Shown piece after piece: positions 33,733 to 41,129 of a stretch of 57,565 nucleotides of DNA. A program made the translations under genes and the position numbers. Origin of the DNA: Actinomadura bangladeshensis (lineage in GTDB: Bacteria > Actinomycetota > Actinomycetes > Streptosporangiales > Streptosporangiaceae). Every line of letters starts with the position of its first letter. Position 1 is the stretch's first letter. Location of the stretch: contig NZ_SMJW01000015.1 in the NCBI RefSeq assembly GCF_004348335.1, positions 1 to 57,565 on the forward strand, read 5' to 3'. A model generated the notes under the pieces. It saw nothing but the letters and a program-made list of their open reading frames with translations. It had not been told where the DNA came from and did not search any database.

Positions 33733-34995
33733 CTACTGGGACAGGGCGTTGTTCGCCTCGGTCAGGAAGGTCTTGGCCGCCTGGTCCGGCGACGCCTTGC
33801 CGAACAGCACCGAGTCGGTGGCGCGCTTGAGGATGTCCTCCATCTCCATCGCGCCCTTCGGCGGGATGGAGATCGGGCTGAGGTCGCCCTTGATCGCGTC
33901 CATGAAGGCCAGCACCTTCTGGTCGGCCGGGGACAGCTTGCCCTTGATCGCGGTGACGACCTCCGCGTTGGTGGGCAGGCCGCGGTCGCTGAGCAGGATC
34001 GCGCCCGCCTCCGGGTCGTTCACGAGGAAGTCGACGAACTTCCCGGCGGCGGCGGCCTCCTCGGTCTTGGACGAGATCGTGTAGTACATCGCCGGCTGCA
34101 GGAACATGCCGGACGTCGTGGCGCCCGGCGCCTTCGGCATGCGCAGCAGGTCCAGCTCCTGGCCGGACCCCTTGGTCAGGGTGTCCAGCTGGTTGCTCCA
34201 CCAGCTGCCGAACGCGCTCTTGTTGGTGCCGATCAGCGCCTGGTCGGGCTTGGTGCCGGTCTCCAGCATCTCATCGGCGCCGGGGCCCGCCTTGGTGTCG
34301 ATGATCTTCTTGATCAGCGCCCACCAGTCCTTGATGGTCTGCTCCGACAGGGCGACCTTGCCGCCGGCGTAGTACTGCTCGCCGCGCTGGGCGGCGAAGA
34401 TCTGCAGGAACGCCGGGTTCTCGTTGTACTCGGTGCCCCAGACGTCGCCGCCGCTCTTCTCGGTCACCTCCTGGGACATCGCGATGTAGTCGTCCCAGGT
34501 CCAGGTCTTGTCGTCGGGGACCTTCTGCCCGTACTTCTCCAGCGTCTTCTTGTTGACGATCATCGGGAACGCGTTGACGCCGGTGGGGATCGCGTACTGC
34601 TTGCCGCCGACCTGCCCTGCCTTGAGGACGTCCTGGTCGAGGCCGGCGGTGTCCACCTTGCCGTTCAGCTCGGCGAGGACGCCGCGCCCGGCGTACTCCG
34701 CGAGTCCGCGGATCTCGATCGACATGACGTCCGGGGCGTCGCCGGCCGCGGTCTTGGTGGCGAGCTTCTCGTAGTAGCTGTCCCAGTCGGAGAAGTCGCC
34801 CTCGACGTCGATCGCGGGGTTCTTCTTCTCGAACGCCGCGATCGCCGACTCGGTCAGCTTCTGCCGCGAGTCGCTTCCCCAGTAGGAGAAGACGATCTTG
34901 GTCTTGCCGCCGGAATCGCCGTCGCCGCCGCTGCCGCACGCGGTCGCCGACAAGGCGATCGCGGTCACGGCGGCGGCCGCCAGGATGCGCTTCAT
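33733..34995 (-). CDS. Carbohydrate ABC transporter substrate-binding lipoprotein
   Basis: This 420-aa extracellular solute-binding protein (family 1) has a lipoprotein signal peptide with lipobox LSATAC, so Cys20 is lipidated. A Gly/Asp-rich tether follows, then the two-lobed fold (KIVFSYWGSDSRQKLTESAIAAFEKKNPAIDVEG). It should deliver an oligosaccharide, probably a pectin or rhamnogalacturonan fragment, to the two permeases encoded upstream. The ATG is preceded by a GGAGG-rich stretch. The hairpin downstream may raise its expression relative to later genes. Confidence 0.94.
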   Translation of the reverse strand: MKRILAAAAVTAIALSATACGSGGDGDSGGKTKIVFSYWGSDSRQKLTESAIAAFEKKNPAIDVEGDFSDWDSYYEKLATKTAAGDAPDVMSIEIRGLAEYAGRGVLAELNGKVDTAGLDQDVLKAGQVGGKQYAIPTGVNAFPMIVNKKTLEKYGQKVPDDKTWTWDDYIAMSQEVTEKSGGDVWGTEYNENPAFLQIFAAQRGEQYYAGGKVALSEQTIKDWWALIKKIIDTKAGPGADEMLETGTKPDQALIGTNKSAFGSWWSNQLDTLTKGSGQELDLLRMPKAPGATTSGMFLQPAMYYTISSKTEEAAAAGKFVDFLVNDPEAGAILLSDRGLPTNAEVVTAIKGKLSPADQKVLAFMDAIKGDLSPISIPPKGAMEMEDILKRATDSVLFGKASPDQAAKTFLTEANNALSQ

Positions 34996-35034
34996 TTCTG
35001 CTGTACCTCCGGGGGGAAGGGAAGGTTGGAGGGG

Positions 35035-35910
35035 CTATTTGAGGCCGGTGGTGGCCATTCCTCGGACGAGGTATTTCTGGCCGGCCAGGAAGAAGCCGAA
35101 GATCGGGCCGAGCGAGATGATCGACATCGCGAACATCGGCCCCCAGGAGGAGTCGCCGCTGGAGTCCAGGAACTGGCGCAGCGCGACCGGGGCCGTGAGG
35201 TTGTCGGAGTTGGTCAGGTAGAGGTTCTGGGTGAAGAAGTCGTTCCACGTCCAGATGAAGGTGAAGATCGCCGTGGTGGCCAGCGCGGGGACGCACAGCG
35301 GCATCACCACCTGCAGGAACGTGCGGAAGTGCCCGGCGCCGTCGATCGCCGCCGCCTCGTCCAGCTCCCGGGGGAGGGTGCGGATGAACTGCACCATCAG
35401 GAAGATGAAGAACGCGTCGGTGGCGAGGAACTTGGGCACGATGATCGGCCAGATCGTGTTGATCCAGTCGATCTTGCTGAACGCGATGTACTGCGGCACG
35501 ACCGTCACGTGGTGCGGCAGCATGATCGAGACCAGCATGATCGCGAACCACAGCTTCTTGAGCGGGAACTCCAGCCGCGCGAACGCGTAGGCCGCCAGCG
35601 AGCAGGCGAGCAGGTTGCCGACCACCGCGAGCGAGGTGATGACCGCCGAGTTCCACAGGTAGTAGCCGAAGGAGTGCTTGAGCGCGCCCCAGCCGTCGGC
35701 GTAGTTCTGGCCGGTCACCTCACCGGGGATCAGGCCCGGCTCGCGGAAGATCACGTCCTCGGGCTTCAGCGAGCTGGAGATCATCCAGAGCAGCGGGTAG
35801 AGCATGAACAGCCCGAACGCGATCAGCAGCGCGTGCTTGGTCAGCCGGGAGGCGGGCCGGAACAGGACCGGGACGCGGCCGCTCGGCGGGCGCCTAGTTG
35901 TCGTCGCCAT
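35035..35910 (-). CDS. Carbohydrate ABC transporter permease (MalG type)
   Basis: This 291-aa protein has six predicted membrane helices. The cytoplasmic EAA loop is ELDEAAAIDGAGHFRTFLQVVMPLCVPALATT, which contacts the ATPase. The first residues overlap the end of the other permease by 17 bp, so the genes are translationally coupled. No ATP-binding subunit is encoded nearby. Actinomycete sugar importers of this type usually share the MsiK ATPase encoded elsewhere. Confidence 0.95.
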   Translation of the reverse strand: MATTTRRPPSGRVPVLFRPASRLTKHALLIAFGLFMLYPLLWMISSSLKPEDVIFREPGLIPGEVTGQNYADGWGALKHSFGYYLWNSAVITSLAVVGNLLACSLAAYAFARLEFPLKKLWFAIMLVSIMLPHHVTVVPQYIAFSKIDWINTIWPIIVPKFLATDAFFIFLMVQFIRTLPRELDEAAAIDGAGHFRTFLQVVMPLCVPALATTAIFTFIWTWNDFFTQNLYLTNSDNLTAPVALRQFLDSSGDSSWGPMFAMSIISLGPIFGFFLAGQKYLVRGMATTGLK

Positions 35911-36904
35911 AGAAGACCCAGAATCGAGACATGAGGAAGTTGACGGCGGTCAGGGCCCCGATGATGAGGAGGAGCACCCACGCCATGGCGGCCGCGTATC
36001 CCATCTCGTAGTTCTTGAAGCCCTTGATGTAGAGGTAGAGCGTGTAGAAGAGCGTCGAGTCGACCGGTCCGCCGTTGCCGCCGCTGACCACGAACGACTG
36101 CGTGAACGACTGGAACGACTTGATGATCTCCAGCACGGCGTTGAAGAAGATGATCGGCGTGAGCAGCGGCAGCGTGATCGAGCGGAACTGCCGGAGCCGG
36201 CCGGCGCCGTCCACCCGGGCCGCCTCGTAGAGGTTCTGCGGGATCTGCCGCAGCCCGGCCAGGAAGATGACCATCGGGGCGCCGAACGTCCAGACGTGCA
36301 GGATGATCAGCGTCCACAGCGCCGTGTCGGGGCTGGTCACCCAGCCCTGACCCTCGTAGCCGAACCAGCCGAGGAAGGTGTTGACGATCCCGTCGACCCC
36401 GAAGATCTTCCGCCACAGGATCGAGATCGCCACGCTGCCGCCGAGCAGCGAGGGCAGGTAGAAGATCGACCGGTAGAACGACAGCCCGCGCAGCCCCTTG
36501 TCCAGCGCCAGCGCCAGCCCGAGGGCGAAGGCCAGCTGGAGCGGGACGGACACGAAGACGTAGGTGGTCGTGACCTTGAGCGAGTTCATGTACCGGTTGT
36601 CGGCCGTGAACAGCTTGTCGTAGTTGTCCATGCCGACCCAGTGGGCCGGGGCCAGCAGGCTGTAGTCGGTGAACGACAGGTACAGCGAGGCGATCATCGG
36701 TCCGAGCGTGATGACGAACAGTCCGATGAACCAGGGGGCCAGGAACAGGTAGGCGGCCCATGCCTGTGAGCGGGCGCGGGAATTCTTGCGGCGTCCGGGG
36801 CGGTGCCGGAGACGGCGTCGTGCGGGCGCCTGCGCCGGGGGCGTGACCGGGGGTCCGGCCGTCCCCGGTGCCGTCTCGGCCGCGGCGGGCCTCAGCGTCA
36901 TCAC
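35894..36904 (-). CDS. Carbohydrate ABC transporter permease (MalF type)
   Basis: This 336-aa protein has an Arg-rich cytoplasmic N-terminus (~45 residues), then about six membrane helices. The EAA loop is NLYEAARVDGAGRLRQFRSITLPLLTPI. It is the first gene of the minus-strand importer operon (permease, permease, binding protein, oxidoreductase, hydrolase). The start at 36904 (MMTLRP) lies 29 bp from the LacI-type operator. Confidence 0.95.
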   Translation of the reverse strand: MMTLRPAAAETAPGTAGPPVTPPAQAPARRRLRHRPGRRKNSRARSQAWAAYLFLAPWFIGLFVITLGPMIASLYLSFTDYSLLAPAHWVGMDNYDKLFTADNRYMNSLKVTTTYVFVSVPLQLAFALGLALALDKGLRGLSFYRSIFYLPSLLGGSVAISILWRKIFGVDGIVNTFLGWFGYEGQGWVTSPDTALWTLIILHVWTFGAPMVIFLAGLRQIPQNLYEAARVDGAGRLRQFRSITLPLLTPIIFFNAVLEIIKSFQSFTQSFVVSGGNGGPVDSTLFYTLYLYIKGFKNYEMGYAAAMAWVLLLIIGALTAVNFLMSRFWVFYGDDN

Positions 36905-36932
36905 TGGCCCTTCGATGAGTCGGAGGTGGTTG

Positions 36933-36946
36933 AGATAGCGCTTTCT
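36933..36946. promoter_or_regulatory. LacI-type operator of the ABC transporter operon
   Basis: AGATAGCGCTTTCT differs from the pectate lyase operator at 31229-31242 in one base. It overlaps the -10 element of the importer promoter, so the two operons appear to be co-regulated. Confidence 0.62.
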
Positions 36947-36972
36947 TAGCGCGAAGCCGGAGATGACGTCAA
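36943..36972 (-). promoter_or_regulatory. Promoter of the sugar ABC transporter operon
   Basis: On the minus strand TTGACG (36967-36972) and TAAGAA (36943-36948) are 18 bp apart, upstream of the MalF-type permease start at 36904. The operator overlaps the -10. Confidence 0.5.
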
Positions 36973-36978
36973 CCCTTT

Positions 36979-36998
36979 GCAGTGAGATTCCTCACTGC
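36979..36998. promoter_or_regulatory. Tight inverted repeat upstream of the importer promoter
   Basis: GCAGTGAG-ATTC-CTCACTGC has perfect 8-bp arms and a 4-nt centre, just upstream of the -35. It may be a second protein-binding site or a small hairpin; no factor is known. Confidence 0.35.
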
Positions 36999-37040
36999 CG
37001 CCAGCGGGTTGCTTTCATATAACCCGAGGTCAGGATGGCA

Positions 37041-37080
37041 GTCGAGGACGGAGCGTCCCTCAATGATCTCCGTCCTCGTC
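37041..37080. terminator. Hairpin downstream of the aldose epimerase gene
   Basis: Arms 37041-37053 and 37068-37080 pair at 12 of 13 positions around a 14-nt loop (core CGAGGACGGAG/CTCCGTCCTCG). It lies ~30 bp past the epimerase stop codon and should end the LacI-epimerase transcript before the importer promoter. Confidence 0.6.
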
Positions 37081-37091
37081 TGCTCGTTACT

Positions 37092-37105
37092 ACAACCGTT
37101 TGCAG
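37092..37105. promoter_or_regulatory. LacI-type site near the epimerase stop codon
   Basis: ACAACCGTTTGCAG resembles the operator class at 39047-39058 and 39141-39156 (GCAACnGnTTGC family). It is ~190 bp upstream of the importer operon. It may be an auxiliary operator; its position after a gene makes this uncertain. Confidence 0.35.
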
Positions 37106-37109
37106 TCGG

Positions 37110-38072
37110 TCATGCGGTGCCGAAGCGGTAGCCGGTGGTCGAGACGCGCTCCTCCCCGGGCCGCAGGACGGGCGACGGGAACGCCGGCCGGTTCGGCGCG
37201 TCGGGGAAGTGCTGCGTCTCCAGGCACAGCCCCGCGAACGGGCCGTACGGGGCGCCGTCGCCGCCCAGCATGTGGCCGGTGTAGAACTGCACGCCCGGTT
37301 CGGTGGTGGTGACCTCCATCCAGCGCCCGCTGCCCGGATCGGTGACGGTCGCCCGGCCCTGGAGGACGTAGCAGTGGTCGTAGCGGCCGCCGAGCCGCGC
37401 GTCGACCCGGCTGGGGGCGGTGAAGTCGAACGGCGTCCCGGCGACCGGCGCCAGTTCGCCCGTGGGGATCTTCCCCTCGTCCACCGGCAGGTAGCGGTCG
37501 GCCTCCAGCGTCACCACGTGGCCTCGTACGTCGCCGCCGCCCGCCAGGTTGAAGTAGGAGTGGTTGGTCAGGTTGACGACGGTGGGCGCGTCGGTCGTGA
37601 CCCGGTACTCCAGCCGCAGGGTGTCGCCGTCCAGGACGTACCGGACGCGGGCCGTCAGCTCTCCGGGGTAGCCCTCCTCGCCGTCCGGGCTCACCAGGCC
37701 GAGCAGCAGCTCCGCCGGGCCCGCCGACTCGACCCGCCACACCCGCTTGTCGAACCCGCGGACGCCGCCGTGCAGGCTGTTCTCGCCGTCGTTGACCGGG
37801 AGCCGGTACTCGGTGCCGTCGAGGGTGAACCTGCCGCGGGCGATGCGGTTGCCGTACCGGCCGACGACCGCGCCGAAGTACCGGCTGCGCAGCCGGTAGT
37901 CCTCCAGGGTGTCGAGGCCGAGGACGACGTCGGTGCCGTCGGCCACCTCCAGCCGCTGGAGGGTCGCGCCGTACGTCAGGACGGCGGCGCGCAGCCGCCC
38001 GTTGTCGAGGACGTGCCGTTCGACCTTCTCGCCGCCGGGGGTGACGCCGAAGGCGGTGTCGTGATCTGTCAT
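37110..38072 (-). CDS. galM: Aldose 1-epimerase
   Basis: This 320-aa mutarotase interconverts alpha and beta anomers of galactose-type sugars. Signatures include GRYGNRIARGRFTLDG, ENSLHGGVRGFDKRVW (first catalytic-region His), NLTNHSYFNLAG (second His), YDHCYVL and PGVQFYTGHMLGG. The C-terminal ETQHFPDAPNRPAFPS carries the catalytic glutamate. Its ATG overlaps the LacI stop codon (ATGA), so the pair is coupled. It fits processing of galactose or related sugars from rhamnogalacturonan side chains. Confidence 0.95.
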   Translation of the reverse strand: MTDHDTAFGVTPGGEKVERHVLDNGRLRAAVLTYGATLQRLEVADGTDVVLGLDTLEDYRLRSRYFGAVVGRYGNRIARGRFTLDGTEYRLPVNDGENSLHGGVRGFDKRVWRVESAGPAELLLGLVSPDGEEGYPGELTARVRYVLDGDTLRLEYRVTTDAPTVVNLTNHSYFNLAGGGDVRGHVVTLEADRYLPVDEGKIPTGELAPVAGTPFDFTAPSRVDARLGGRYDHCYVLQGRATVTDPGSGRWMEVTTTEPGVQFYTGHMLGGDGAPYGPFAGLCLETQHFPDAPNRPAFPSPVLRPGEERVSTTGYRFGTA

Positions 38073-39031
38073 GGGAGTCCTTTCGGGGGAGCGGTGGACT
38101 CGCGGACCACCAGGTGCGTTTCCAGGACGGTGGCCGCGCTCATCGACGTGATGAGCAGGTCGACGGCCATGCGCCCGGCGTCCGCCGTGGGCATGGCGAC
38201 CGTGGTGAGCTTGGGCCGGTACAGGCGCCCGGTGATGCTGCCGTCGATGCCGATCACGCTGATGTCGCGGGGGACGCCGATGCCGAGCTCGTCGAGGCCC
38301 TCGATGAGGCCGATGGCGACGAGGTCGTTGTAGGCGAGCACGCCGGTCACCCCGGCCGCCGCGACCTCGGCGGCGATGCCGAGGCCGCCCTCCTCGGTGG
38401 GCGCGTTCGGGCCGATGACGACCGTGTCGAGGCCGGGCACGTCCGCGACGGCCTTGCGGATCTCGCCGCTGGTCCAGGAGCCGGCCGGCCCCGACACGAG
38501 CGCGACGCGCCGGTGGCCGAGCCCGGCGAGGTGCTCCATCGCGGTGCGGGCGCCGCGGGCGACGTCCATGACGACGGTCGTCACCCCGCGCAGCCGCCGG
38601 TTGACCAGGACGAACGGGATCGTCTCGACCAGCTTCTCCAGCGCCTTGTTCGAGGAGCGGGGGCTGCACAGTACGATGCCGTCGACCTGCTTGGAGAAGG
38701 CGAGGACCAGCTCCTCCTCCTTGGCCGGGTCCTCGTCGGTGTCGGCGACGAACAGGTGGTAGTCCCGGGCGCGGGCGGCGGCCTGCGCGGCCTTGATCAG
38801 CGGCGGGAAGAACGGGTTGGCGAGGTCGGCGACGATCAGCCCGAGGTTGTCGGTCCGGCCGGTGGTGAGCGAGCGGGCCGCCCGGTTGGGCCGGTAGCCG
38901 AGCGACTCGGCGACCGCCAGCACCCGGGTCCGCGTTTCGGCGTTCACCATGTGCGGCGCGGAGAAGGTTCGCGAAACCGTCGATACGTGCACGCCGCACG
39001 CGTGCGCCACGTCCCGGATAGTCACTGCCAT
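38069..39031 (-). CDS. LacI family transcriptional regulator
   Basis: This 320-aa repressor has an N-terminal helix-turn-helix and hinge (VTIRDVAHACGVHVSTVSRTFSAPHMVNAETRTRVLAVAESLGYRPN) and a periplasmic-binding-like effector domain (about 60-320). It is followed by galM and is divergent from the sugar-acid operon. The dyads at 39047-39058 and 39141-39156 in the divergent region are the likely binding sites. Its ligand is probably a pectin- or rhamnogalacturonan-derived sugar (inference). Confidence 0.93.
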   Translation of the reverse strand: MAVTIRDVAHACGVHVSTVSRTFSAPHMVNAETRTRVLAVAESLGYRPNRAARSLTTGRTDNLGLIVADLANPFFPPLIKAAQAAARARDYHLFVADTDEDPAKEEELVLAFSKQVDGIVLCSPRSSNKALEKLVETIPFVLVNRRLRGVTTVVMDVARGARTAMEHLAGLGHRRVALVSGPAGSWTSGEIRKAVADVPGLDTVVIGPNAPTEEGGLGIAAEVAAAGVTGVLAYNDLVAIGLIEGLDELGIGVPRDISVIGIDGSITGRLYRPKLTTVAMPTADAGRMAVDLLITSMSAATVLETHLVVRESTAPPKGLP

Positions 39032-39046
39032 GGCGCCTAGCTTAAC

Positions 39047-39058
39047 GCAACCGTTTGC
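39047..39058. promoter_or_regulatory. LacI-type operator before the lacI-like gene
   Basis: GCAACCGTTTGC (reverse GCAAACGGTTGC) is a 12-bp CG-centred dyad with one mismatch, 16 bp upstream of the repressor start. It is suited to autoregulation. Confidence 0.55.
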
Positions 39059-39108
39059 ACGTTCGTAATGATCGCTCTCACTGTTTCTGCTGGTCGCACG
39101 CTGTTCAC

Positions 39109-39138
39109 TTGACGTGCCGGTGATGTGGGCGCGATGGT
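39109..39138 (+). promoter_or_regulatory. Promoter of the sugar-acid operon
   Basis: TTGACG (39109-39114) and a weak -10 GATGGT (39133-39138) are 18 bp apart, ahead of the operator at 39141. The same TTGACG -35 occurs at the pectate lyase and importer promoters. Confidence 0.4.
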
Positions 39139-39140
39139 TA

Positions 39141-39156
39141 CTGCAACTGGTTGCAG
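39141..39156. promoter_or_regulatory. LacI-type operator of the sugar-acid operon
   Basis: CTGCAACTGGTTGCAG has perfect 7-bp arms. It sits at the expected transcription start, 20 bp before the GTG of the first gene. Confidence 0.6.
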
Positions 39157-39176
39157 CGAGCTGAGGAGTCCATGCG

Positions 39177-40064
39177 GTGAGCAGAGTGCTCGTCACCGGA
39201 AGCGCGGGCCGGCTGGGCCGCAGCGTCGTCACCACGCTGGCGGCGGCCGGCCACGAGGTGATCGGCGTCGACAGCGCCCCCGGCACACCGGGGGAGGCCG
39301 CCGCGGAGCTGCCCGCCGATCTCACCGATCTGGGCGAGGCCCATTCGGTGATCACCCGGTTCCGGCCGGACGCGGTGGTCCACCTCGCCGCCATCGCGGT
39401 GCCCTTCGGCCGGACGGACGCGACGACGTTCCGGGTCAACACCCGGTTGGCGTTCAACGTCTGCGCGGCCGCGGTGGCGCTGGAGGTGCCGGAACTCGTC
39501 GTCGCGAGCAGCCCGACGGTGATGGGCTACGGCGCGCCGGGCGGCTGGACGCCCGAGTACCTGCCGCTGGACGAGGAGCATCCGCCGCGGCCCTGGAACG
39601 TCTACAGCCTGTCGAAGCTGGTCGCCGAGCAGACCATGGAGACGTTCGCCCGCACGGCCGCCGCCACCCGGATGGCCGCGTTCCGCCCCTGCTTCGTCAT
39701 CGCGCCCGAGGAGTGGGAGGGCGCCCCGACCCAGTCCGGGCACACCCTCCGCGAGCGGCTGGACCGGCCCGAGATCGGCAGCGTCTCGCTGTTCAACTAC
39801 CTTGACGCCCGCGACGCCGGCGAGTTCATCGGCGCCCTGCTCGCCCAGCTGCCGGGGCTGGAGCGCAACGGCGAGGTGTTCTTCGCCGGGGCCGGCGACG
39901 CGCTGGCCCGCGAGCCGCTGGCCGAGCTGCTGCCCCGCTTCTTCCCCGCGACGCGGGAGGCCGCCGCCGCGCTCACCGGCACGTCCCCCGCGTTCTCCTC
40001 CGCCAAGGCCGAGCGCCTGCTCGGCTGGACCGCCAAGCGCAGCTGGCGCACCGAACTCGCCTGA
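39177..40064 (+). CDS. NAD-dependent epimerase/dehydratase (possibly uronate dehydrogenase)
   Basis: This 295-aa extended SDR has the cofactor motif TGSAGRLG (7-14), Ser111-Ser112 and the catalytic YSLSK (Tyr143, Lys147). The acidic residue after strand 2 (VIGVDSA) favours NAD. The family contains UDP-glucose 4-epimerases and hexuronate dehydrogenases; the short C-terminal domain and pectin context favour the latter (inference). GAGGAG is upstream of the GTG at 39177. It is the first gene of the plus-strand operon. Confidence 0.88.
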   Translation: MSRVLVTGSAGRLGRSVVTTLAAAGHEVIGVDSAPGTPGEAAAELPADLTDLGEAHSVITRFRPDAVVHLAAIAVPFGRTDATTFRVNTRLAFNVCAAAVALEVPELVVASSPTVMGYGAPGGWTPEYLPLDEEHPPRPWNVYSLSKLVAEQTMETFARTAAATRMAAFRPCFVIAPEEWEGAPTQSGHTLRERLDRPEIGSVSLFNYLDARDAGEFIGALLAQLPGLERNGEVFFAGAGDALAREPLAELLPRFFPATREAAAALTGTSPAFSSAKAERLLGWTAKRSWRTELA

Positions 40065-40076
40065 AGGGGCCTCGCC

Positions 40077-41129
40077 GTGATCAAGGATCTGTCGGTCGAG
40101 CCGCGGTCGGTGCCGCTGGCCCGGCCCTGGGGCGCGGACGTGCCCTGCAACCACGTCCTGCTCGTCACGCTCATGCTGGACGACGGACGCTCGGGGACCG
40201 GGCTCTCCTGGACCCCGCAGATCGGGGCGCACGCGGTCAAGGCGCTGCTGGAGCACGACATCCGCGACGCGGTGATCGGGCTTCCGGCGCACCCCGGCGT
40301 CGTGTGGGACAGGCTGTCCGCCCGTCTCGGCGAGGCGGGACGGTCCGGGATCGTCCCGATCGCGATGGCCGGCGTCGATCTCGCGCTGTGGGACCTGGAG
40401 TGCGGCGGCCGGTCCCTGGTGGACGTCCTCGGCGCGCGCCGCGACAGCGTCCCGGTGTACGGCAGCGGGATCAATCGCCACTACCCGCTGGACGAGCTGA
40501 CCGCGCAGGCCGCGCGCTGGGCCGCCGCCGGGCACCCCGCCGTCAAGATCAAGGTCGGGCGGCCCTCGCTCGCCGAGGACGTGGCGCGCGTCGCCGCCGT
40601 CCGGGAGGTCGTCGGCCCGGACACCGCGCTGATGGTCGACGCCAACCAGCGGTGGGACCTGCACCGGGCCAGGGTGGCGCTGCGGGCGCTGGAGCGGTTC
40701 GACCTGCTCTGGGTCGAGGAGCCGCTGCCCGCCGACGACCTCGCCGCGCACGTGGAGCTGCGGCGGAGCACCGGTACGCCGATCGCGGTCGGCGAGAACG
40801 TCGCCACCGCGCACGGGTTCCGCGACCTGCTGACCGCCGGGGCCTGCGACGTCGTCCAGCCGAACGTGGTCCGGGTCGGCGGGATCACCCCGTTCCTGCG
40901 CATCGCCGAGCTCGCCCGGGTGTTCGACGTGCCGGTGCACCCGCACCTGATGACCGAGCTGTCGGGCCAGCTCGCCCTCGCCCTGCACCACCCCGCGATG
41001 GTGGAGGTCCCGGAGGACGCCACGCTCACCGACCTCGGGCTGCTCGCCGACCCGTCCCCGGTGGAGGTCACCGGTACCGCGCTGTGCGCGACGGGCGCGC
41101 CGACGCGCTGGTCGAAGGGGCGGGCGTGA
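40077..41129 (+). CDS. Mandelate racemase/muconate lactonizing enzyme family protein
   Basis: This 350-aa enolase-superfamily member carries KIKVG (Lys157, Lys159 as the K-x-K base) and metal ligands Asp188 (DANQRW), Glu214 (EEPL) and Glu240 (GEN). A His is in the VHPHLMTEL segment, the arrangement of acid-sugar dehydratases and racemases. It probably dehydrates a sugar acid (galactarate, rhamnonate or similar). The GTG at 40077 is 12 bp after the previous stop. Its stop overlaps the next start (GTGA), so the four genes are tightly coupled. Confidence 0.9.
   Translation: MIKDLSVEPRSVPLARPWGADVPCNHVLLVTLMLDDGRSGTGLSWTPQIGAHAVKALLEHDIRDAVIGLPAHPGVVWDRLSARLGEAGRSGIVPIAMAGVDLALWDLECGGRSLVDVLGARRDSVPVYGSGINRHYPLDELTAQAARWAAAGHPAVKIKVGRPSLAEDVARVAAVREVVGPDTALMVDANQRWDLHRARVALRALERFDLLWVEEPLPADDLAAHVELRRSTGTPIAVGENVATAHGFRDLLTAGACDVVQPNVVRVGGITPFLRIAELARVFDVPVHPHLMTELSGQLALALHHPAMVEVPEDATLTDLGLLADPSPVEVTGTALCATGAPTRWSKGRA

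Noticed and set aside
35035..36904. A missing ATPase as a sign of a broken transporter
   Set aside because: Actinomycete sugar importers of this type usually share a single ATPase (MsiK) encoded elsewhere, so absence is normal.
36979..36998. Short hairpin as a riboswitch
   Set aside because: It lies upstream of the promoter and is not transcribed with the importer operon; no conserved riboswitch core was seen.
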